6,086 bases of DNA from Opitutaceae bacterium (GCA_031266495.1 JAISAX010000680.1:1-6086), one strand, 5' to 3'; shown: positions 1 to 6,051, numbered from the stretch's first letter. The notes: generated from the sequence alone by a model not told the origin. Made by a program: numbers and translations.

Positions 1-1
1 T

Positions 2-442
2 GTCATAGGAAAATTCGAGGGGGTTTTCAAGCGCGGCCTCGCGCTGTTCGGGCCGACCTGGGAGCAAATCAAAACCTATACCAATGGGCAGTGCTATTTC
101 GACAACTCGCAATTTTTCGCCATCGAAATACGGAATGGCGAGGTCGTGGGCGACAATGGAATCCCGGTCATAAAAGCGGAGACGGGGCTTGTGGGCAGCC
201 CGAAAAGGGCGGAAGGCGTCCTTGAGGTGGAAATGCTGTTTGAGCCGAGGCTTGTCATCGGGCAGGCGGTCAAACTGGAGAGCAAAATCAATCCCATTTT
301 TGACGGCATCTATGTTGTGAGCGGCCTGGAGCATCGCGGAACCATATCGCCGGTGACAGCCGGCCAGTGCATCACCAAGGCAAGCCTTTGGGTGGGGAAA
401 AAGAAATTCGGAGACCCGGTCGGATATGCCGACGCATCATGA
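2..442 (+). CDS. Baseplate hub-like phage tail protein, 5' truncated
   Basis: The open frame enters from the left edge without a start, leaving 146 residues of C-terminal part. An internal GTG at 146 is in frame, but open coding continues upstream of it, so it is not taken as the start. The visible protein has an early FDNSQFFAIEI segment, then TGLVGSPKRAEG, LEVEMLFEPRLVIGQ, and FDGIYVVSGLEHRGTIS near the end. This series (G-x-P-R/K-R, then LFEPR-x-x-x-GQ, then Y-x-V-x-G-x-x-H-x-G-x-I-S) matches, from memory, the C-terminal part of a family found just before Gp138-type spike genes in contractile phages. It would form part of the central hub to which the spike binds. The stop overlaps the spike start by ATGA, suggesting translational coupling. 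The hub role is inferred from motif and position; the family is often annotated only as hypothetical. Confidence 0.75.
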   Translation, partial: VIGKFEGVFKRGLALFGPTWEQIKTYTNGQCYFDNSQFFAIEIRNGEVVGDNGIPVIKAETGLVGSPKRAEGVLEVEMLFEPRLVIGQAVKLESKINPIFDGIYVVSGLEHRGTISPVTAGQCITKASLWVGKKKFGDPVGYADAS

Positions 443-1077
443 ACCAGACATTTGCAAACATTGATCCCGCCACCCTGCTCGACATGCACGCCGAGCGCTT
501 CGCCTCCTTTTTTCACTGCCACAAACCCGGCACCATCGAAAGTTTCGACCCGGCGACGCAAACCGCCAGCGTGCGCCTGAATCACAAGGCGCAGTGGAAT
601 GGCAGAATCGTGGATTACCCGCTGTTGGTTGATGTTCCCGTTTTTACCCATTTCGGCGGGAGCGCGTCCCTCACCATGCCCGTAAAGCCCGGCGACACCT
701 GCCTCGTCCTCTTCTCCGACCGCGACATCGACGCATGGTTTTCCACCGGCGCGACCGATGCCATCCCCCCATCCCGCCGGATGCACTCCATCGCCGACGG
801 CCTCGCCCTCGTCGGCTTCCGCTCCCTCGCCCGCCCCGTGCCCGGCTACCACCCCGACGACGCCGAACTCCGCAACAACGGCGCCGTCGTCGCCGTCAAC
901 CAACTCGTCAGCATCCGCACCGAAAACGAGAACCTCAAGGCATTGTTAAGCGATTTGCTTGACGCCTTAACAAGTTGGAAAGACACTAACCCCGAAACAG
1001 ACGGCGACGCGCCCAACGGCGCGACCACCACCGCGCTCACCGCCATCAAAAACCGCATCCCGAACCTGCTGAAATGA
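439..1077 (+). CDS. Baseplate spike protein with Gp138-type N-terminal domain
   Basis: A 212-residue protein. Residues about 28-130 fit the Gp138 N-terminal (OB-fold-like) domain of phage membrane-piercing spikes: PGTIESFDP at 30-38, PLLVDVPV at 61-68, GDTCLVLFSDRDID at 85-98, and RMHSIADGLALVGF at 114-127. The family sits at the tip of the tail tube and punctures the outer envelope during contraction. The C-terminal part is short: a predicted helical leucine-rich stretch (about 164-180), a Pro/Thr/Gly-rich linker, and a basic/hydrophobic end. There is no obvious long beta-helix and no metal-binding His cluster at the tip, so the apex may come from another protein. I chose ATG at 439 because it overlaps the upstream stop (ATGA) and the domain begins soon after; the frame is open further upstream from 367, but that lies inside the hub gene. 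No clear Shine-Dalgarno is present. Codons 168-177 use TTG, TTA, CTT and TTA leucines, unlike the rest. Confidence 0.87.
   Translation: MNQTFANIDPATLLDMHAERFASFFHCHKPGTIESFDPATQTASVRLNHKAQWNGRIVDYPLLVDVPVFTHFGGSASLTMPVKPGDTCLVLFSDRDIDAWFSTGATDAIPPSRRMHSIADGLALVGFRSLARPVPGYHPDDAELRNNGAVVAVNQLVSIRTENENLKALLSDLLDALTSWKDTNPETDGDAPNGATTTALTAIKNRIPNLLK
943..973. repeat. 8-base inverted repeat inside the spike gene
   Basis: Perfect arms TTGTTAAG (943-950) and CTTAACAA (966-973) are separated by 15 bases. They lie in the coding sequence for the helical C-terminal part of the spike. The arms are AT-rich in a GC-rich gene and force rare leucine codons. It could be a transcript hairpin, a protein-binding dyad, or chance. 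Confidence 0.4.
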
Positions 1078-1086
1078 CCAACCAAA

Positions 1087-1158
1087 GGCCGGCTTCGCCG
1101 CCCCGTCCATCGTCCATCGTCCATAGTCCATAGTCCTTCCACCGGCGGCTTTGCCGCC
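1087..1158. repeat. Composite intergenic element: two GC hairpins around a heptamer array
   Basis: Two 15-base direct repeats, at 1088-1102 and 1144-1158, match at 13 of 15 positions and flank the heptamer array at 1105-1136. The right copy is a perfect hairpin, GGCGGC-TTT-GCCGCC. The left copy forms a shorter stem, CGGC-TTC-GCCG (1090-1100), that continues after one mismatch. The element fills most of the 100-base gap between the spike and wedge genes in an operon whose other baseplate genes overlap. It looks like an inserted repeat element of REP-like type rather than normal operon spacing; that reading is inference. It has no T-run, so it is not a typical intrinsic terminator. Confidence 0.6.
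1105..1136. repeat. Tandem heptamer array, GTCCATC/GTCCATA
   Basis: Four full heptamers plus GTCC: GTCCATC at 1105 and 1112, GTCCATA at 1119 and 1126, then GTCC at 1133-1136. The two variants are grouped, two of each, as expected if copies arose by local duplication or slippage. The array is noncoding and lies 41 bases upstream of the wedge gene's ATG. On the other strand it reads as GGACTAT/GGACGAT units. Confidence 0.9.
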
Positions 1159-1177
1159 TCCCGCCACCCACCGCATC

Positions 1178-1540
1178 ATGATCACCCGCGCACTCGACCA
1201 CAATCACGACTGGACTTTCGGCAAGGGGCGGCAGAACTACCTTCGCGAGGCCGCCGCCGTGCGCCAGCGCATCCTCACGCGCCTCTGGTCGTTCCTTGGC
1301 GACTGCTTCTTCGACCTCGCCGCGGGCGTGGACTGGTGGAATCTCATGGGCGGCAAGAGCGAGCCCGCCATCCTCGCGCAAACCCGCTCCGTCATCCTCG
1401 GCACCGAGGGCGTGATCCGGCTCAATTCGCTTTCCGCGACCCGCGACCCGCGCACGCGCGCCATCCGCCTCTCCTACAACGTGGACACGATTTACACCGC
1501 AAACACCGGCGGGGAGGCGGTCATTGCCGGCAATGCCTAA
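1178..1540 (+). CDS. Baseplate wedge protein, gp25/XkdS-like
   Basis: A small 120-residue protein of the size usual for gp25/GPW-type or XkdS (DUF2634)-type baseplate proteins, which nucleate wedges around the hub and help start sheath assembly. Visible motifs are ALDHNHDWTFGKGR at 5-18, an arginine-rich helix at about 23-38, FFDLAAGVDWWNLMG at 44-58, and a C-terminal strand-rich part with RDPRTRAIRLSYNVDT at 89-104. The combination of ALD-x-x-x-DW near the start and D-x-x-x-G-x-D-W in the middle is what I recognise from phage proteins directly before baseplate J. The frame is open from a TTG at 1151, but that would translate repeat hairpin sequence; the ATG at 1178 starts the conserved MITRALD segment and is preferred. 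No Shine-Dalgarno is visible before either start. The gene overlaps baseplate J by 8 bases. The choice between gp25 and XkdS family is uncertain. Confidence 0.82.
   Translation: MITRALDHNHDWTFGKGRQNYLREAAAVRQRILTRLWSFLGDCFFDLAAGVDWWNLMGGKSEPAILAQTRSVILGTEGVIRLNSLSATRDPRTRAIRLSYNVDTIYTANTGGEAVIAGNA
1511..1517 (+). promoter_or_regulatory. Candidate ribosome binding site for baseplate J
   Basis: GGGGAGG lies inside the end of the wedge gene. It is 6 bases from an in-frame TTG at 1524, but 15 bases from the ATG at 1533. The spacing favours the TTG, while codon preference and protein families favour the ATG, so this site leaves the start of the J gene open. Confidence 0.45.
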
Positions 1541-2726
1541 CGCCCTCGACCTCTCCGGCCTCACGGTCAAAACCCTCGCCGAAATCACTGCCGCCATCCT
1601 CGACGGCGACGGCGACGCCCCCGGCCTGCGCGACATCTACGGCGAGGACATCAGCGTGGATTCCGACACGCCCGACGGCCAGCTCGTCAATATCTTCGCG
1701 CTCGCCGTGAAAGACCAGCTCGACCTCCTCCGCCAGATCTACAACAGCTTCGACCCCGACCTCGCCATCGGCCGCGCCCTCGACCAACGCTGCGCCATCA
1801 ACGGTGTGTCGCGCCGCGGCGCGACCTACACCCAGACCATCGTCGAGGTGACGACCGACCGCCCCGTCACCCTCGCCGGCCTCGACGCCGCCTCCCCCTT
1901 CACCGTGTCCGACGCCGAGGGCAACCGCTTCGTGCTCAAATCCACGACGGCCATCCCCGGCGCGGGCACCCGCCAGCTCGACTTCCGCGCCGAGGAACCC
2001 GGCGCGGTCATCGTCCGGACAAACACACTCACCAACCCCCTCACCATCATCCTCGGCGTGACCGGAATAATAAACCCCTACCTGCCCTACGGCGAAGGCG
2101 TGAACGAGGAAAGCGACGCCGCCCTGCGCGTCCGCCGCGCCTACTCCATCGCGCTGCCCAACCAAGGCTACATCGACGGCATGATCGCCGCCCTCCGAGC
2201 CGTGCCCGGCGTGACCGCGGCCTTTGTCTATGAAAACACCTCCGCCACCGCTGATGCCGACGCCGTGCCCGCGCACTCCATCTGGGCCATCGTCGAGGGC
2301 GGCCTCGACACCGAAGTCGCCCGCGCCCTCTACCTCAAACGCAACGCCGGCTGCGGCATGAAAAAAGGCAGCATCACCATCCCCGTCCTCCAGCCAAACG
2401 GCACTACCTTCGACATCACCTTCGACCGCCCCGTGCAGGAAGAACTGTGGATTAAATTCAACATCGCCACCACCACCGGCGGCGGCGTGGACGAAATCTG
2501 GCTGCGCACCCGCATCCTCGAAGGCATGGAATACGGCATTTATCAAATCGCCGACACCTCCAGCATCATCGCCTTTATAAAAGGCGTCCTGCCCGACTCC
2601 GTTGTCACCTCGGCGGGCGTGTCGCTCGACGGCACCACCTACGCCGAGACGCAAACCCCATCGGCCAAAAACAACAAATTCGCGATTGAAAGGGCGCACA
2701 TTATAATCAACGGCCATGACGAGTGA
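1533..2726 (+). CDS. Baseplate J-like protein
   Basis: A 397-residue protein with the hallmarks of the baseplate J family (PF04865; P2 gpJ, Mu gp47, XkdT), which forms the wedge body linking hub to fibres. The N-terminal part has LTVKTLAEI at about 9-17, then DIYGEDISVDSDTPDGQL, the usual 'D...PDGQ' segment. The middle has ESDAALRVRRA at 193-203 and NQGYIDGMIAALRAVPGV ending at 227. The block H-S-I-W-A-I-V-E-G-G at 248-257 follows the conserved 'eN....' region. The C-terminal part is strand-rich and ends in a DGTTYAE segment and a lysine/asparagine patch. Length is in the usual range for shorter J proteins. Codon use is strongly C-ending with CGC arginine. The alternative TTG start at 1524 would add three residues. 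The gene overlaps the wedge gene by 8 bases and the next gene by 11, so the three are probably translated as a coupled set. Confidence 0.95.
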   Translation: MPNALDLSGLTVKTLAEITAAILDGDGDAPGLRDIYGEDISVDSDTPDGQLVNIFALAVKDQLDLLRQIYNSFDPDLAIGRALDQRCAINGVSRRGATYTQTIVEVTTDRPVTLAGLDAASPFTVSDAEGNRFVLKSTTAIPGAGTRQLDFRAEEPGAVIVRTNTLTNPLTIILGVTGIINPYLPYGEGVNEESDAALRVRRAYSIALPNQGYIDGMIAALRAVPGVTAAFVYENTSATADADAVPAHSIWAIVEGGLDTEVARALYLKRNAGCGMKKGSITIPVLQPNGTTFDITFDRPVQEELWIKFNIATTTGGGVDEIWLRTRILEGMEYGIYQIADTSSIIAFIKGVLPDSVVTSAGVSLDGTTYAETQTPSAKNNKFAIERAHIIINGHDE

Positions 2727-3444
2727 GCAAATCACAGACTATTACACCGACCTGCTCATCCTGCAATACCGGCTGAAGCCGCGCGCTCGCGCGACCATCG
2801 CCGCCTTCGTCCGCCAGGCCGTCGCGGATCGCGCCGCGCTCCTCCTCAACTCCGCCTTCGACCTCGACACCGCCACCGGGCGGCAGCTCGACACCATTGC
2901 AAAATACATCGGCGTCCCGCGCGAATATAATTACCAGGCCACCCGCGATTATTTTTGTTTCGCCGACGCCGCCGACATCCCGCACGAAAACGGCTTCGCC
3001 GACTACCTCGACCCCACGGCCAACCAGCACGCGATTTTCTACCAATACGGCTACAGCGACCAGTCCACCGGCACGCTCACCGACGCCCGGCTCCTGCTGC
3101 TCATAAAACTCAAGATTGCCCGCAACAAAAGCGACTCCACGCTGGCGGGAATCATGGCCGACATGAACCGCGTCTTCAAAGGCGCGGTGGATGTGGTGGA
3201 CAACCGGGACATGACCCTCGTTTTCAAAGTGGACTCGGCCCTCGTCGATGTCCCCCTTGAACTCATCGAACCGATCCTGCCGCGCCCCGCCGGGGTGGGC
3301 ATCGGCGTGACCGACTGGATCTCGCGCTTCCGCCTCGGCAACTACGCCAACACCGACAGCACCCGCCGCGGCCTCCGCCGTTACGAAGGCGACCCCACCG
3401 GCTCCGCCGTGATCGACTACGAAACCACCCCCTCCTCGACTTAA
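2716..3444 (+). CDS. DUF2612-type baseplate/tail protein
   Basis: A 242-residue protein matching the pattern of DUF2612 (PF11041) phage proteins encoded directly after baseplate J. Visible motifs: YYTDLLILQYRLKPRARA at 9-26, FDLDTATGRQLD at 48-59 followed by IAKYIGVPRE at 61-70, an LLLLIKLKIARNKSDST segment at 126-142, and PRPAGVGIG at 189-197. The 'FDLDTA.G.QLD.....G..R' signature also occurs in the related YmfQ/XkdU-type group, which caps the wedge and accepts fibres. No enzyme motif is apparent. It occupies the position of P2 gpI or XkdU, so attachment of the following fibre proteins is a reasonable inference. The ATG lies 11 bases before the J stop. An AAAGGG upstream is too far away to be a good ribosome binding site, so coupling to J translation is likely. 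The end is followed by the second intergenic gap. Confidence 0.85.
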   Translation: MTSEQITDYYTDLLILQYRLKPRARATIAAFVRQAVADRAALLLNSAFDLDTATGRQLDTIAKYIGVPREYNYQATRDYFCFADAADIPHENGFADYLDPTANQHAIFYQYGYSDQSTGTLTDARLLLLIKLKIARNKSDSTLAGIMADMNRVFKGAVDVVDNRDMTLVFKVDSALVDVPLELIEPILPRPAGVGIGVTDWISRFRLGNYANTDSTRRGLRRYEGDPTGSAVIDYETTPSST

Positions 3445-3470
3445 ATCGACTGCCATCGAAAAAACCGCCG

Positions 3471-3545
3471 CCACTCCCGCCATATCTCCCCTCTCTCCCA
3501 TCCGCTCCCATAGCTCCCATCCCCCCGCCACTCACCACCGCCGCC
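3471..3545 (+). repeat. Pyrimidine-rich gap with CTCCCAT repeats
   Basis: This stretch of 75 bases has only six G's on the + strand. It carries three exact CTCCCAT copies (3495-3501, 3505-3511, 3514-3520) spaced 9-10 bases apart, after a looser TCTCCCCT at 3485-3492. It ends directly at the ATG of the first fibre gene, leaving that start with no purine-rich ribosome binding site. Its function is unknown. Like the first gap, it is about 100 bases in an otherwise packed operon. Confidence 0.6.
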
Positions 3546-4637
3546 ATGCCCAAATTAGCAAGAAAAACCCACCGCCTCTTCGCCGGCGACGCCCCGGCTC
3601 AAGGCAACCTCGCCCAATTCGGCAGCGAAGCCGCCGGGAAGTCCAACTTCACCGGCGACCCGGAGCAAATCCAGATCCTCCCGGCCTGGGGCGCCGGCTG
3701 GGGCGGCGCCGTCGTCCGCAACAAAGTGCCCCCCATGCAGGACATGAACGCCCTGCAATATACATTCTCCTACCAACTCGCCTACCTGTTGCAAATGGGC
3801 GTGCCCGAGTGGAAGGAAGATCAGGAATATTACCGCAATTCATTCTGTCAAAGCGGCGGCTTTTTGTATGTTTCAAAGCTGGACGACAATGTGGGCCGGG
3901 CCGTGGCGGACACAAACTATTGGCGCCTCTTCATCACGACAGGCAGCGGCCCGACATCCGACAGGCCGCCAACCGCGCCGACGGAATATCAATATTACGA
4001 CACCACGGCTGGCGCATGGATGTTTTTTGTCAACGGAGGCTGGAGGGTCGTCGATGGCCGTCCGGGCGAGATCAGGTTTTTCATGCAGAGCAGGGAGTCG
4101 CTGCCGGCGGGATGGTATTACCCGGACGGCAGGTTTGTCATCCTTGACAGCCCGCTTGGCATGGCGTTGCAGGGATTGCCCTCGCAATTGAGGGCCGACT
4201 GGGGTGCTATCAATTTATGGGCGGGGACCATCGCGGGCATAAGGATGTTTGACCCGGCCAAATTTTTCGGGGTGAATGGTGACGGCGGGCTGGCGGGCAG
4301 GTTCCCGCGTTTTGCCGGGGTCGTCCCGCCGGGAACCGTTTATGGGGATGCCATCCGCAACATCACCGGCTACATGGCGGCCAATTGCGCTTCGACACAG
4401 ACAAGCGGCGCCGCGCCTCCGGACAGCGCGGAGCACCAACCGGGCTTCGGCGGCGCACTCGACCGCGACGGCAATCGCTATTGGGACAACAGCAGCCAGG
4501 GCACCACTGACGCGCGGGGCACGATATTCGACGCCTCGCGGGTGGTGCCCACCGCAAACGAGAACAGGCCGCTTTCCGTGGCCATGACGCCCGGCGTTTT
4601 TCTAGGCGTGACCGGATTCCCGAGCTATGGGGCGTAA
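3546..4637 (+). CDS. Tail fibre protein with collar-like C-terminal part
   Basis: A 363-residue putative receptor-binding fibre. Residues 1-128 form the anchor-like N-terminal domain: FAGDAPAQGNLAQFGS at 12-27, PAWGAGWGGAV at 46-56, MQDMNAL at 64-70, and GVPEW at 85-89. It is shared with the next gene and would dock the fibre to the plate. After a Thr/Pro linker (about 131-147), residues 173-200 carry a tail-collar-like block, PGEIRFFMQSRESLPAGW and PDGR. Then come GRFPRFAGVVPPGTVYGDAIRNITG, split around 251-275, and a C-terminal cap with RVVPTANENRP at 332-342. The I-R-N-I-T-G and ANENRP motifs are typical of phage collar-type fibre tips. Nine arginines from residue 140 onward use AGG, unlike the CGC-rich genes upstream, suggesting the distal part has another origin. 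ATG at 3546 has no Shine-Dalgarno but begins the MPK-type start also seen in the paralogue. The receptor is unknown. Confidence 0.85.
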   Translation: MPKLARKTHRLFAGDAPAQGNLAQFGSEAAGKSNFTGDPEQIQILPAWGAGWGGAVVRNKVPPMQDMNALQYTFSYQLAYLLQMGVPEWKEDQEYYRNSFCQSGGFLYVSKLDDNVGRAVADTNYWRLFITTGSGPTSDRPPTAPTEYQYYDTTAGAWMFFVNGGWRVVDGRPGEIRFFMQSRESLPAGWYYPDGRFVILDSPLGMALQGLPSQLRADWGAINLWAGTIAGIRMFDPAKFFGVNGDGGLAGRFPRFAGVVPPGTVYGDAIRNITGYMAANCASTQTSGAAPPDSAEHQPGFGGALDRDGNRYWDNSSQGTTDARGTIFDASRVVPTANENRPLSVAMTPGVFLGVTGFPSYGA

Positions 4638-4650
4638 TGATATTAAATAC

Positions 4651-4656
4651 AAAGGA
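4651..4656 (+). promoter_or_regulatory. Ribosome binding site that fixes the second fibre start
   Basis: AAAGGA stands 6 bases before the ATG at 4663. It decides for this start over the in-frame ATG at 4627, which lies inside the upstream gene and would add 12 residues not found in the paralogue. Confidence 0.75.
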
Positions 4657-4662
4657 CAACCA

Positions 4663-6051
4663 ATGCCAAAAATCACACGCCCCCCCGTAAAAACCTTTGC
4701 CGGCGAAGTCCCCGCGCAAGGCAACGTCGCGCAATTCGGCAGCCTGAAGGCGGGCAACCCGTCCTACAGTGCCGACCCCGCCGTCATCCAGGCGCTGGCC
4801 GCATGGGGCGCCGGCTGGAACGGCGCCGTGCTCCCCGTGGACAGCCCGGCCCTCCAAGACCTGAACGCCCTCTTCTACGTCATCACCCGTGCGCTGGCCT
4901 ATTACATGCAGACCGGCATCCCCGAATGGGACGCCGCCCAGACCTATTATATAAATTCAATCTGCCAGTCGAACGGCGTCGTTTATAAATCGCTGATCGA
5001 TGACAACACAAACAACGCCGTGAGTATCGATACCGCCTGGGTGGCGGTGGTCAGCGGCCTCTCCTCCGTCGCCACCGACAAGGAAAGTGTCCAAGGGAAC
5101 GGCACGCCGGACGCCCCCCTTTCGGTGGCGCAATACGTCACCGAGCAAGTCGAAGCCGCCCGCCTCGGCGCCTTCGTGCGCGAGTTCAACGGTGAAATCG
5201 GCACGGGTGTTGATATTATCCCGGACGGCTCGGCGCCGAGTGTTGCCGGTAGCGACGGGGATTATTATTTCACGCTCGCGTATGAACCCACTCCCGCCGG
5301 CGAGATTCCGGCTGGCTGGTTGATTATCGCGTGGGAATATTCGGATGGCTTCTGGGATTTTTCCTCGCAGTTGCTGCCGATCGCGGCGAAGGATTTGCAC
5401 TGGGTGGCCGTGCGCAACGGCGATGAAGTCCACGGTTATTACGTGATGGGAGCCGGCGGCGATGTGAACCACCCGCCGCAATGGGAACTCATTGGCGCGG
5501 AGCTTTCGCAATATTATACAAAAAGCGAGACGGACACCGCGCTTGCGGCGAAGGTGAGCCTGGGCAATTTAGGCGCCGAGGGCACCGTTGTCACCGGAGT
5601 CCGGGTCGGCCAAGGCGAAGGTGCTGCCTCCGATACCTCCATTTTGACTATTCAAAAGCATAACGAGGCGACTGGTGAGCAGGTTCATTCCCTTGTTTTG
5701 GTAAAAGGCATAGAAGGAATCGTAACAGACGGGAACAAGGAGCAGGACGGGTATGATACTCTGGTGATTTCCGGCAAGGCCCTCCAAGACTCCATTGCCG
5801 ACGTGGACGCGAAGGCCGACGCCGCCCAGGGCACGGCGAATGACGCAATCGGCGATGCCGCCACCGCGCAGCAAACCGCCGACCTGGCCAAGGATGCCGC
5901 CGACGCCGCCGCCAGAATAATCGAAGCCGAAAACGATGCCACGGCGCAGTCATTGAGCGCGGCCAACCCCGGAAACCTCTACGTTGTCCCGGAGGAGGAG
6001 CTGTACGAGGTGGTGGATGATCCGCCGCCCTATGATGAGGAGGAGCCCTGA
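4663..6051 (+). CDS. Second tail fibre/stalk protein with duplicated N-terminal anchor
   Basis: A 462-residue protein. Residues 1-120 align without gaps to the first fibre at 64 identical positions, including FAG, PAQGN, AQFGS, AWGAGW, QD-x-NAL and PEW, so both probably dock at equivalent sites. After a linker containing SVQGNGTPDAPLSV (142-155) comes a middle region rich in Trp, Tyr and Gly (about 198-278). It is followed by the tail-fibre motif YYTKSETDTALAAK (284-297), which often starts trimeric stalks. A Gly/Val-rich part (300-370) leads to an Ala/Asp-rich predicted coiled coil (about 371-435). The end is acidic and proline-rich, with PPPY and a DEEEP terminus. There is no collar-like tip as in the first fibre, so this may be a stalk whose tip is supplied by another protein, possibly the gene that starts at its stop codon. 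That partnership is inference. The AT-richer DNA at about 5621-5770 suggests a patchwork origin. Confidence 0.85.
   Translation: MPKITRPPVKTFAGEVPAQGNVAQFGSLKAGNPSYSADPAVIQALAAWGAGWNGAVLPVDSPALQDLNALFYVITRALAYYMQTGIPEWDAAQTYYINSICQSNGVVYKSLIDDNTNNAVSIDTAWVAVVSGLSSVATDKESVQGNGTPDAPLSVAQYVTEQVEAARLGAFVREFNGEIGTGVDIIPDGSAPSVAGSDGDYYFTLAYEPTPAGEIPAGWLIIAWEYSDGFWDFSSQLLPIAAKDLHWVAVRNGDEVHGYYVMGAGGDVNHPPQWELIGAELSQYYTKSETDTALAAKVSLGNLGAEGTVVTGVRVGQGEGAASDTSILTIQKHNEATGEQVHSLVLVKGIEGIVTDGNKEQDGYDTLVISGKALQDSIADVDAKADAAQGTANDAIGDAATAQQTADLAKDAADAAARIIEAENDATAQSLSAANPGNLYVVPEEELYEVVDDPPPYDEEEP
5773..5967 (+). other. Region coding for an Ala-rich coiled coil
   Basis: It encodes residues about 371-435 of the second fibre, dominated by Ala, Asp, Thr and Gln with hydrophobic spacing suggestive of heptads (for example DAATAQQTADLAKDAADAA). 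Such segments commonly trimerise phage fibre shafts. No formal coiled-coil prediction was run. Confidence 0.6.
6038..6043 (+). promoter_or_regulatory. Strong ribosome binding site for the gene entering the right edge
   Basis: AGGAGG, within a longer GAGGAGGAG run (6037-6045), lies 7 bases before the ATG at 6051. The same bases encode the acidic glutamate run at the end of the second fibre, so the protein tail and the next gene's initiation signal share sequence. Confidence 0.75.

Noticed and set aside
310..903. Minus-strand open frame of 197 codons opposite the hub and spike genes
   Set aside because: Low-complexity Gly/Val/Ala/Glu translation, and it crosses two well-supported plus-strand genes.
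959..987. Sigma-70-like promoter with TTGACG (959-964) and GACACT 17 bases later
   Set aside because: The -10 box matches the consensus at only three positions and the site lies inside coding sequence. It is too weak to annotate.
1105..1136. CRISPR array
   Set aside because: The units are 7 bases and adjoin directly, with no spacers and no cas genes.
1144..1158. Intrinsic terminator at the GGCGGC-TTT-GCCGCC hairpin
   Set aside because: No T-run follows the stem, and the genes downstream belong to the same functional series.
1521..2735. Long minus-strand open frame (404 codons) opposite the J gene
   Set aside because: It mirrors the high-GC J gene. Its translation is rich in Gly, Val, Ala, Asp and His with no recognisable motif, as expected from the antisense of C-ending codons.
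3445..3470. Terminator after the DUF2612-type gene (TCGA-ctgcca-TCGA followed by A's)
   Set aside because: The stem is only four A/T-containing pairs and is followed by A's rather than T's on the coding strand.
2707..3531. Minus-strand open frame of 274 codons opposite the DUF2612-type gene
   Set aside because: Same antisense artefact; the plus strand carries a recognisable phage protein with clear motifs.
6024..6035. PPPY motif at the end of the second fibre as a WW-domain ligand
   Set aside because: WW-domain partners are eukaryotic, and in this acidic proline-rich tail the motif is probably coincidental.
3546..6051. Diversity-generating retroelement acting on the fibres
   Set aside because: No reverse transcriptase, no template repeat and no adenine-rich variable C-terminal repeat is visible in the window.
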